Below are positions 1-9,040 of a DNA stretch of 11,834 nucleotides, in pieces. The translations under genes and the position numbers were made by a program. This DNA comes from Mycoplasmoidaceae bacterium (GTDB lineage Bacteria > Bacillota_I > Bacilli_A > Mycoplasmatales > Mycoplasmoidaceae): contig JAKSVN010000019.1 in assembly GCA_024427125.1 (NCBI GenBank), positions 1 through 11,834 on the forward strand. The letters run 5' to 3'. Under the pieces are notes generated by a model. The model was not told the origin of the DNA and did no database searches. It worked only from the letters and a program-made list of their open reading frames with translations. Every line of letters begins with the position of its first letter. The stretch's first letter is position 1.

Positions 1-23
1 TTGAAGGAATTTTCCGTTTTTTA

Positions 24-50
24 TAGTGTCACCGTTTTGGGGTTCACTAC
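24..50 (+). terminator. Possible imperfect hairpin upstream of the first gene
   Basis: TAGTG (24-28) can pair with CACTA (46-50), and inside it ACC can pair with GGT, around a G/T-rich loop. A broken T-rich stretch follows. It could end a transcript that enters from the left of the window. The stem is imperfect and the T-run is interrupted, so this is weak. The 82 bases before the first ATG hold nothing else I can name. Confidence 0.25.
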
Positions 51-70
51 ATTTTCCTACTTTTTTATTT

Positions 71-76
71 TATAAT
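71..76 (+). promoter_or_regulatory. -10 box TATAAT directly before the ATG of the 527-aa membrane protein
   Basis: A perfect TATAAT ends 6 nt before the ATG at 83. With the usual 6-nt gap from -10 to +1, transcription would begin at the A of the start codon, giving a leaderless mRNA. No Shine-Dalgarno and no convincing -35 are visible; a T-rich tract precedes the box, as at the ligA and 11036 promoters. Confidence 0.65.
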
Positions 77-82
77 TTGCTT

Positions 83-1666
83 ATGATAGCTGCAATATTA
101 GTAGTACCATTAGTCTATTTTATTAATGCTTTTTTTATTGGAAGATTGATCAAAAGATGAAAGATCAATGCCAATCCATTTTTAGCTACTATTGTAGGTT
201 TTATCGCATTATTAGACATATTCTATATTATTAGTATTTGGATGTATGCTGGGCATGCAATGATCTGGAGTTACTTTGTTGTATTTGGCATAATTCAGGG
301 TATTTTACTAGTCTTATATGCAGTAAATTGAAAATATATTTTCATAACTTGATCTGTTAACTATAAAAAGATTGTTGCTTTTGTTTTAACTTTTGGTTTA
401 ATGATCCTAATATGCTGATTAAACTTTAGAGATCTTAACTCTGCTTTTGCAACTAATTGAGTTAAAGTTTGAAGTGATTCTCACTTCCAACAACATATTT
501 GAAAGCCTATTTGGTTTGGTGCAAACCCTGATGATGTTGTCTCAAATTTCTCTATATCTAATGTTTTAAATTTAATTTGAGCTGACTTATTTAAAATTCA
601 CAAAACTACCCAAGCAATCAATTTTTGTAAGTGATCATGAACTATTATTACTGCTGGTTTTATGGCATGTTTATCAACTTGAATGATTAAACAAGAAACC
701 TCTATTTCTAGAGTAGCTTTATCTTTGATAACAATCTTAGGATTTGTTGTTCTTGTCTTAGCTTTTATTGAAAATTTTGCAATTGGTGATGCATTAGTTT
801 TATTATTGCTTTTTGCCTACATATTAGTCATGTTCAGACAGGCAAATTCTGACTCATTAAAATTATTTAATTTAACCGCATTATTACTAGGTTTTTTAGC
901 TGTTAGCTGTACTAGCTTTTTCACTGTAATTGGAGTGTGAATTTTCTCAATGTATTATGTAATTAGAAACAAAGAAAATTCATTAAATTTTGCTCTATTT
1001 TTAACATGACCATTGTTCTTAACAATCTTTAGTTTATTGTCTATTTATGGTTACTCATTATTATCTATAATAAATGCACTTTATTTGGCTGTAGCAATTA
1101 TTGCAATTATTGTCTTAAGAAGATTTGGAACACCATCATGAGATACTAAAATTGCTTTAACAATTCACCGTAATTCAGGCAAAATTATATATGCTGGTTT
1201 GATTGTATTTATTGCTTTAATTCTTGTTTCAAATTTCTTTATTTTCCAAGAAATTTATAAATGAAATGGGGAAAATATTGATTACAAAAACTTCCTAACT
1301 TTCACATATACATATTTATGGAACATAAATATTAAATCATCTCGAGCGGTAGCAATATTTAATGCATTGATGTATTTTGTGTTTGTTTCTATAACTGTTG
1401 TTTATATTGTGATTAGAAACATGAAAAATCATCGTTTTAACCCATTATTCAGAACAGATTATTCTATTAAGTTTGGAATTATTAGTTGTATCTTGTTCAT
1501 TAACCCTCTAGTTGTTCATGCTTTAAAAATAGCTGCAAGTAGATTCCCATTAAATACTTTAGATATTAATATGTTATTTGTTGTTCCTATCTTCACATTA
1601 ACATTAAAAGTCATCTTCAATAACAGAATTGAAGCTCTAAAAGACTGAAAATATAATTGATATTAA
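83..1666 (+). CDS. Polytopic membrane protein of unknown function (527 aa)
   Basis: I do not recognise the family. One uninterrupted frame of 527 codons ends at TAA (1664-1666) when TGA is read as Trp; it contains many TGA codons. The protein is very hydrophobic, with about 12 predicted membrane helices, roughly at 1-19, 34-55, 62-82, 96-113, 185-201, 210-230, 233-252, 260-294 (one long or two), 302-345 (two), 368-389, 424-446, 463-484 and 498-515. The one large soluble segment, about residues 114-184 between helices 4 and 5, is rich in Trp and aromatics and contains WFGANPDD. The C-terminus is short and basic/aromatic. A transporter or a GT-C-like membrane enzyme would fit this topology, but nothing in the sequence proves either. 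ATG 83 was chosen because a TATAAT lies 6 nt upstream; the frame is open to the window edge, so an earlier start cannot be excluded. Confidence 0.8.
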
Positions 1667-1671
1667 TATAC

Positions 1672-3702
<2,031 letters not shown>

Positions 3703-3707
3703 ACATA

Positions 3708-3730
3708 TACAATTAATAAATATAAAAGGA
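3708..3730 (+). promoter_or_regulatory. Shine-Dalgarno and possible internal -10 for cysS
   Basis: AAAAGGA (3724-3730) ends 5 nt before the cysS ATG and is a clear ribosome binding site. TACAAT at 3708-3713 could be a weak internal -10 placing a start near 3720; this part is tentative. Confidence 0.5.
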
Positions 3731-3735
3731 AATTT

Positions 3736-5040
3736 ATGAGAATATTAAATTCAAGTACAGGCGAATTAGTTGAAATTAAAGACCAACGTGTAACTATATA
3801 TAACTGTGGACCAACAGTTTACAATTATGTTCATATTGGTAATGTTAGACCATTGGTTGTATTTGATGTATTACATCGTTTCCTTTTAAATCAACACAAA
3901 GAAGTTGTTTATGTTCAAAACATAACTGACGTTGATGACAAAATCATTAAAGCAGCTGCAACAGAAGGCATTAGTGAGAAAGAATTAGCTACTAGATACA
4001 CACATGCTTATATGGACATTTTCCAATTATTAAACATTAAACAAGTTTTAATGCCTAATGTATCTGAACATATTGATGAGATTATTGATTACATTGAACA
4101 ATTAATTGAAAAAGGTGCTGCTTATGTTGTAGATGGTGATGTTTACTTTGATGTATCAAAGATAAGCGACTATGGACATGTTAGTCACCAAAATATTGCA
4201 AATCTAAAAGATGGTGTCAGAAAAGAAAACATGGCTAATAAAAAGTCACCACTTGACTTTGTTTTATGAAAACAAACTGAAGAAGGAATTAATTGAGAAT
4301 CTCCTTGATCAAAGGGCAGACCTGGTTGACATACTGAATGTTGTGTTCTAATTAATAAATATATTGGTGACCATGTAACTATTCACGGTGGCGGTGTAGA
4401 TTTAAAATTCCCTCACCATGAAAATGAAAATGCTCAAAACAAAGCATTATATGGAAGAGATATCGCAGATATCTGAATGCATGTAGGACATATTAATGTT
4501 GAAGGTTCTAAAATGTCTAAATCATTAAACAATTTTGTTTTAGTTAAAGATTTAATTAATGATGACAATGCAAATGGTTTAAGATGATTCTTCTACAAAG
4601 CAAAATATGAACAACCTGTTAACTTTTCAAAGAAATTATTAGATGAAGCAAACAAAGAAATCCAATCTGTGCTTAAATCTATTTGTGTTGCTAAAACATA
4701 TAATGTTGCAAATAATATGTTCTTTTCTGAAGCTGCTCAAATTGATCCTGCATTTGCAGCATCATTATCTGATGATTTAAATTTGCCTAATGCAATTACA
4801 ACTTTATTAGAACAAATTAAAATGTTAAACACATTAATTAGAGAGAAAAATTTCTTAGAATCTAACAAGTTATGTAATATCCTTGCTAGAGAACTAGATG
4901 TTCTTGGAATTAAATATGATTCACAAAAACATATAACATCTATTAATCAAATTAAAAAATGAAAAGAAGCTGTGGACGCTAAAAATTTTGAAGAAGCTGA
5001 TAAATTAAGAAAAGTTTTAATTGATAAAGGATTACTATAA
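3736..5040 (+). CDS. cysS: Cysteinyl-tRNA synthetase CysS (434 aa)
   Basis: This class I synthetase charges tRNA-Cys with cysteine. It shows the HIGN signature (33-36) after NCGPTVYN, and KMSKS at 259-263. The four zinc ligands known from the E. coli enzyme have clear counterparts: Cys24, Cys202 in WHTECC, and His227 and Glu231 in HHENE. FVLW and the DVDDKII segment also fit the family. The protein ends at ...[11 protein letters not shown], where many relatives continue with a short tail of the type xLEDTPxGTxWR, so it is slightly short. The TAA stop shares its last base with the ATG of the next gene (TAATG), implying translational coupling. A Shine-Dalgarno supports the ATG at 3736. Confidence 0.97.
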
Positions 5041-5759
5041 TGCAATTAATAATTGGTAAAAAAGCTATTCTAGATGCCATTTCTAATAAAACTTTGAAAA
5101 AAGCTACTATTAGTAATAAAGACAAAACCTTCTATAACAAGGTTAAATCATTTTTACCATCTGTTGAAATTAATAATGATAAATCATTTTATGAAAAATT
5201 AGCTTCTGGACAAAACCATCAATTTGCAATTGGTTATGTTGAGGGTGAAGCTAATTTAACTATTGATTCTTTCCTTAACAAAGTTAAATCACAATCAACA
5301 TCATTAGTTCTAATGTTAGATTCTATTGAAGATCCAATGAACTTTGGAGCAATCATTAGATCTGCTGAAAGTTTTGGTATTGATGCTCTTATATATAAAA
5401 AGGATGGACAATGCCAAATTACTCCAGCTGTTATTAAAACATCTCAAGGTGCAATAAGCAACCTTAATATGATAAGAGTAACCAACCTATCTGATACTAT
5501 TAATAAATTAAAAGAATCTGGTTACTGAATTTATGCTAGTTGTTTAGATCAACAAGCACATAAACTTGATGAAATCAAATTTAGTGGTAAAGTTGTTATT
5601 ATTGTTGGTAATGAAAATAAGGGAATAAGTCCTTTAGTATTAAAGAATGCTGATTTTAAAGTTTATATAGAAGCACCAGGCAAAACACAATCATTAAATG
5701 TTTCGGCAGCAACTGCAGTTTTACTTCATACTATATCAAGCAAAATAAAAAGAGGGTAA
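5040..5759 (+). CDS. rlmB: SpoU/TrmH-family rRNA 2'-O-methyltransferase, RlmB-like (239 aa)
   Basis: This is predicted to transfer a methyl group from S-adenosylmethionine to a ribose 2'-OH of 23S rRNA; Gm2251 is the RlmB target in E. coli. The N-terminal L30e-like RNA-binding segment starts with LIIGKKAILDAI. The knotted SPOUT domain has all three motifs: motif 1 NFGAIIRSAESFG with Asn101 and Arg107, motif 2 IVGNENKGIS with Glu192, and motif 3 SLNVSAATA with Asn220. The gene overlaps the cysS stop by one base. In Bacillus the order is cysS-mrnC-rlmB; here mrnC is absent between them. Choosing RlmB over TrmH (a tRNA Gm18 enzyme) rests on the N-terminal domain and this context. The stop codon lies in the loop of the terminator. 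Confidence 0.88.
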
Positions 5760-5769
5760 ACCTCTTTTT
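5747..5769. terminator. Shared bidirectional terminator between convergent operons
   Basis: AAAAAGAGG (5747-5755) pairs perfectly with CCTCTTTTT (5761-5769) around a GTAAA loop. It is flanked by A- and T-runs, so it works as an intrinsic terminator in both directions. The loop holds the rlmB stop TAA (5757-5759), and the minus-strand stop TAA (5771-5769) starts at the other edge. Confidence 0.88.
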
Positions 5770-6998
5770 TAAATCATAAACATTGCAAATTGCGATAGTT
5801 CGGGTGCTGGTTGGATTGTAGTTCATTGAATAATACCTAAAGCAATGAAGATGAAATATACAATAATAACCAAACTTAACAATGCAATGTTTATACCCAT
5901 TATTTGTTTATTGTTTAATCTAGATTTAATATGCTTAGAGTTCATTATTAGATATAGAGTTATAAATAAACACATCAAAATAAAGATAACAACCTGAACA
6001 ACTACACTGTTGCTTTCTTTAGGTTGTGGGAACATAGGATCAACACCACTATGCCACATACCAGCATAAACAACATTACAAACAGATAAGATAATCATAT
6101 TGAACGCACATGATCCAGCCATTGAGTTGATCATCATGTTATATCTTCCACCAAAAGCCAATGTTGCAACGGCAATTAATTCAGGCAAACTAGTTGCTAT
6201 TCCTAATAGCAATGTTCTTCCAAATACTTCACCAAGTTGTCAATGTTCAATACATCCACTACATGCACTAGCTAAAACGATTGATGATCCAGATAAGACA
6301 ATAATTCCAACAACTAATAAAACTATTAAAAGTCACATATCCAATTTTAGGAATTTGGATCTCTTGACTTTTTGCGTTTGAGGCAATGTTACTTTTGTAG
6401 CAACACCTTTACCTACGGTAGCCATTGGTTTTAATTTAGAACCAGCAATCATAAAGAAGACTGCAATAGCATATGACAAGAAAATAAATATAGAAAAGAA
6501 ATTAAAGCCGTGTCATACTAATGGACTATCAGGTTTACCAAATTTAGGTCCATAAACAATTCCATTATTTTCAAATAATACTGCTAGAATGCACATTACA
6601 GCACCAAAGATTAAACAAATAATAGTAATAGTGTTTATTTGGTCGGCTTCTCTATGTCTAAACAAACTAACAGTAACAATTAGAGTTATTGCTAAGATCA
6701 ATAAACAAAACATATTTGATCCAATAACATCACCAAACACAGATGAAGGGTCATATTCAGCTGGATACAAAACACCATCAATTGTTACACCAATTGCGGT
6801 AATAAATTCTGGAATAGAAGTGATAGCACCAATTAAAATACCACCAACAACTCCATCAGGAAGCTTTGCTTTATCTTTAACAGCAACAGCTAATTTTGTT
6901 ACTAATGTTGCAAGGACACCAACAATAACTGCAAAAACAAAAAAGCAGCTCATTGCAGCAGCTGGATTTTTTATAAAGATCATTTCAAAATCTTTCAC
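5769..6998 (-). CDS. CaCA-family cation (Na+/Ca2+-type) exchanger, paralogue A (409 aa)
   Basis: This is an integral membrane antiporter of the Ca2+:cation antiporter superfamily, probably moving Ca2+ or another cation against Na+ or H+. The two inverted repeats are visible. Alpha-1 has GAITSIPE (Thr60, Ser61, Glu64) and GDVIGSNMFC (Ser94, Cys98). Alpha-2 has GIATSLPE (Thr269, Ser270, Glu273) and GSCAFN (Ser296, Asn300). A basic loop near residues 175-210 separates the halves. There are about ten membrane helices. The acidic residue usual at one of the two positions now held by Cys98 and Asn300 is missing. GTG 6998 is preferred as start because GGGAG lies 6 nt upstream and the N-terminus then aligns with paralogue B. 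An ATG at 7011 is out of frame and an in-frame ATG at 6983 is the alternative. TGA codons at 6515-6513 and 5825-5823 encode Trp. Confidence 0.88.
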
Positions 6999-7004
6999 TG
7001 TTGG

Positions 7005-7026
7005 CTCCCATTTATATTAAATTATA
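7005..7026 (-). promoter_or_regulatory. -10 box and Shine-Dalgarno for exchanger A
   Basis: Minus-strand TATAAT at 7026-7021 lies in the 50-nt gap between the two exchangers, and GGGAG at 7009-7005 sits 6 nt before the GTG start. The predicted +1 is near 7014. The gene can thus be transcribed both from the rpsO promoter and on its own. Confidence 0.5.
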
Positions 7027-7048
7027 GTAAAAAAGATAATATTTATAA

Positions 7049-8158
7049 CTATTTCACAAATCCAAGAATTAAAAAGACTATAAAAGTGATAATAACAAGA
7101 GATAAAAGTGATGAATTAATTGCTAATGATTGCTTTTCATTTAACTTTTCTTTTATCCTTTTGCTATTAGCAAATAAGTATGCACATAAGAGTAGTATTG
7201 TGACCATACAAATTATGATTTGAATGATGGTTTGGTTATTTCAACTGTACATCTCTGTACCAGGTTCGTAAACTCCAATAAAGACTAAATTAGCAATAGT
7301 TAAAATAGCTAAATTGAATGATGTTGATCCAACCATTGTATCAATAACCATGTTATATTCTTTGTGAATACAAAGGTTTATACAACAAACAATTTCAGGT
7401 AACGAAGTTATTACACCTAATAATAATGCTCCACCAAATGTTGCTTTTTCCTCACTACCAAAAACAGATGCTCAATGATAAAAGATTAAAGATTCAGAGG
7501 TGAATGTTAGGAAAGCTGCTAATGTAATTAGTAATATTGAAACAATTGATATAAGAACAATAATTCAACCTAAAGATAACTTAAACAATCTTGAATGCTT
7601 TGCTTGGTTTGCTTCTGTCATTCCTTCTTTTGAAGATGGTTTGACCTTTGCATTTCTAGTCATAAAGTATATAGATGTACCATAGCTAGCTAGTATTAAA
7701 ATACTAAAGAAGTTAAAACCATGTCAAACTAATACAGGTATAAACTTGGTTGCTATAGTAGCTAATAAAACAAATATTGTACCGACTCCAGTACAAATCA
7801 ATGTCATAGTATTGATTTGGTTGGCTTTTCTTTTAAGAAACATCTTAACACAAATCAATAAACTGACTGCTAAAATAAACAAATCAAATATATTGCTTCC
7901 TACGATATCACCAAAACCAAGGCTACCAGTTTTGTGAACAACAACAGAAGCAATACATGTTACCAATTCTGGTAAACTTGTAATTGCACCTAATAATAGA
8001 CCAGCAACAACACCATCAGATAAATGTGCTTTTTCTTTTAGAATAACACATAGTTTGGAAAGTAGTGTTGTTATACCAACAACACCTATTAAAAAAAGAC
8101 AATATAGTGATATTGTTGCAGCAAAATTATTATCAAAATAATTAATTATTGGATTCAT
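7049..8158 (-). CDS. CaCA-family cation (Na+/Ca2+-type) exchanger, paralogue B (369 aa)
   Basis: This is a second antiporter of the same family as its downstream neighbour and is similar along its length. Alpha-1 is GAITSLPE (Thr60, Ser61, Glu64) with GDIVGSNIFD (Ser88, Asp92); alpha-2 is GVITSLPE (Thr251, Ser252, Glu255) with GSTSFN (Ser278, Asn282). The Asp/Asn pair is present but in the reverse order to the archaeal NCX_Mj enzyme, which has Asn81 and Asp240. A hydrophilic loop of about 35 residues (near 160-195) separates the two halves. It ends with TAG at 7051-7049. ATG 8158 gives an N-terminus that aligns with paralogue A and overlaps the upstream gene by 17 nt. ATG 8191 in the same frame would add 11 polar residues (MLLKRAKNNQL). 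Neither has a clear Shine-Dalgarno, so translation is probably coupled to the upstream gene. TGA is Trp at 7726-7724 and further on. Confidence 0.88.
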
Positions 8159-8468
8159 CAATTGATTGTTTTTTGCTCTCTTCAAGAGCATCTTTTTTTA
8201 ATTTATCAAGAGCTTTATTAATTTTCTTTTTATTTTGATCTTTGCTGTTCTTATGGTGTTTAACAATTAAAATTAATCCACCTCAGCATAATGCAGCAAA
8301 GCCAACAACTGATCCAAAAACAATTAATACAATTGTTTGATGTGGCTTTAGATCATTTGCTGTCAATAAAAAGGTAAAAATAAAAACAAGAACAAACAAT
8401 ATTGCTCCGAATGTTTTGTTAACATTGGAATAAGTTAACTTATCTAATATTTTGTCCTTGTTTATCAT
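8142..8468 (-). CDS. Small two-helix membrane protein of unknown function (108 aa)
   Basis: I do not recognise this protein. It has a short charged N-terminus (MINKDKILDKLTYSN), two hydrophobic helices at about 18-36 and 45-69 separated by a short ANDLKPHQ turn, and a very basic then mixed-charge tail (70-108) that is likely helical. Both ends are predicted to face the cytoplasm under the positive-inside rule. Codon 62 is TGA (Trp); reading it as stop would cut the second helix. Its ATG is 2 nt after the rpsO stop and its 3' end overlaps exchanger B by 17 nt, so it lies in a tightly packed operon. A role as partner of the exchangers or at the ribosome-membrane interface is conceivable but only a guess from position. 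Confidence 0.75.
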
Positions 8469-8470
8469 AA

Positions 8471-8746
8471 TTAGTTAGAAGCTCTTAAGTTAAGTTTTTT
8501 AACTAATTCACGGTACTTATCAACATCTGTTCTCTTAAGGTAATTTAACAAATTACGTCTTTTAGAGTTCTTTGCATACAAAGTTCTTTTGCTAGCAAAA
8601 TCTTTTTGATTGTTTTTTAAGTGATCAGTTAAAGAATTGATTTCAGCGGTTAAAATTGCAATTTGAACTTCAGTGTTACCTGTATCCTTTGGATTTTTTC
8701 CATATTCTTTAACCAAGTTTTTCTTAGTTTCTTTTGAAACAGCCAT
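8471..8746 (-). CDS. rpsO: 30S ribosomal protein S15 (91 aa)
   Basis: S15 is a primary 16S rRNA-binding protein that nucleates assembly of the 30S platform. It has the usual length and landmarks: DTGNTEVQIAILTAEI (21-36), a central DHLKNNQKDFASKR segment (41-54), SKRRNLLNYL (61-70) and a C-terminus KYRELVKKLNLR. Asp49 and Ser52 of the rRNA-contacting motif are kept, but His46, His50 and His51 of the common HKKDHHSRRG form are Asn, Phe and Ala here. It is first in a minus-strand operon. AAGGAGA (8765-8759) is a strong Shine-Dalgarno but lies an unusually long 12 nt from the ATG, with a small palindrome between and over the start. Confidence 0.97.
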   Translation of the reverse strand: MAVSKETKKNLVKEYGKNPKDTGNTEVQIAILTAEINSLTDHLKNNQKDFASKRTLYAKNSKRRNLLNYLKRTDVDKYRELVKKLNLRASN

Positions 8747-8840
8747 ATTCTTAATATGTCTCCTTAAATTTAATTTTTCAACACTTTTTTATGTTATCAC
8801 TTCGACAGATAAAGCAATCATGTCTTGGATTTAACGTGTT
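8744..8840 (-). promoter_or_regulatory. Structured 5' leader of rpsO, candidate S15 autoregulatory RNA
   Basis: Counting 7 nt from the -10 box puts the transcript start at 8840. From there AACAC (8840-8836) can pair with GTGTT (8784-8780) and GTTA (8835-8832) with TAAC (8796-8793). After a 7 by 7 internal loop, GACA (8824-8821) pairs with TGTC (8807-8804), continuing as GAT with ATC around a 6-nt loop. Downstream lie the Shine-Dalgarno (8765-8759) and a perfect palindrome, CATATT-AAG-AATATG (8758-8744), whose right arm includes the AUG. S15 is known to repress its own translation through leader RNA in several bacteria. Applying that here is inference. Confidence 0.5.
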
Positions 8841-8846
8841 TAATTT

Positions 8847-8852
8847 ATTATA
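8847..8852 (-). promoter_or_regulatory. -10 box TATAAT of the rpsO operon
   Basis: Minus-strand TATAAT at 8852-8847 predicts a start at 8840, the first base of the leader helix. No good -35 is visible; the place for it overlaps the tRNA-His -10 box on the other strand. Confidence 0.6.
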
Positions 8853-8874
8853 CTTATATTTAGTCAAAAGTATG

Positions 8875-8880
8875 TATAAT
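8875..8880 (+). promoter_or_regulatory. -10 box TATAAT for tRNA-His
   Basis: A perfect TATAAT predicts a start near 8887, nine bases before the tRNA. Only 22 bp separate it from the divergent rpsO -10 box, so the two promoters should compete for polymerase. Confidence 0.6.
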
Positions 8881-8895
8881 TATTAGACAAGTTAT

Positions 8896-8973
8896 GGCGT
8901 TTATGGTGAAGTTGGCTAACACACCTGACTGTGACTCAGGCACTCGTGGGTTCAAGTCCCACTAAACGCCCCA
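8896..8973 (+). tRNA. tRNA-His, anticodon GTG
   Basis: A full cloverleaf is visible. The acceptor stem pairs GGCGTTTA with TAAACGCC including G-1:C73, the tRNA-His identity pair. The D stem is GTG/CAC, the anticodon stem is CCTGA/TCAGG around CTGTGAC with anticodon GTG, and the T arm is GTGGG-TTCAAGT-CCCAC. The 3' CCA (8971-8973) is encoded. Here G-1 is in the gene, so it can be kept after RNase P cleavage. The gene is transcribed alone and has its own promoter and terminator. Confidence 0.97.
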
Positions 8974-8981
8974 TTAATGAT

Positions 8982-9009
8982 AAAAATCGTTTTAATTAAC
9001 GATTTTTTT
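8982..9009 (+). terminator. Rho-independent terminator after tRNA-His
   Basis: AAAAATCGTT (8982-8991) pairs perfectly with AACGATTTTT (8998-9007) around TTAATT, and the T-run continues to 9009. The ispG -10 box follows 9 nt later. Confidence 0.88.
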
Positions 9010-9018
9010 CTTTTTATA

Positions 9019-9024
9019 TATAAT
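9019..9024 (+). promoter_or_regulatory. -10 box TATAAT for ispG-rnhC
   Basis: TATAAT ends 16 nt before the ispG ATG. The predicted +1 is near 9031, leaving about 10 nt of leader (CTTTTAACA before the ATG) with no Shine-Dalgarno. Confidence 0.6.
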
Positions 9025-9040
9025 AAAAAAACTTTTAACA

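Noticed and set aside
1..82. Reading frame of the 527-aa protein stays open to the left edge, so the gene might begin outside the window
   Set aside because: TATAAT at 71-76 sits exactly where a promoter for ATG 83 is expected, as at 11024-11029, and the upstream codons do not look like a signal or membrane helix. An 81-nt open stretch is not improbable. It stays possible.
8840..8870. TTGACT on the minus strand near 8864-8859 as a -35 for rpsO
   Set aside because: Only about 9 nt separate it from the TATAAT, too short for a sigma-70 type spacer.
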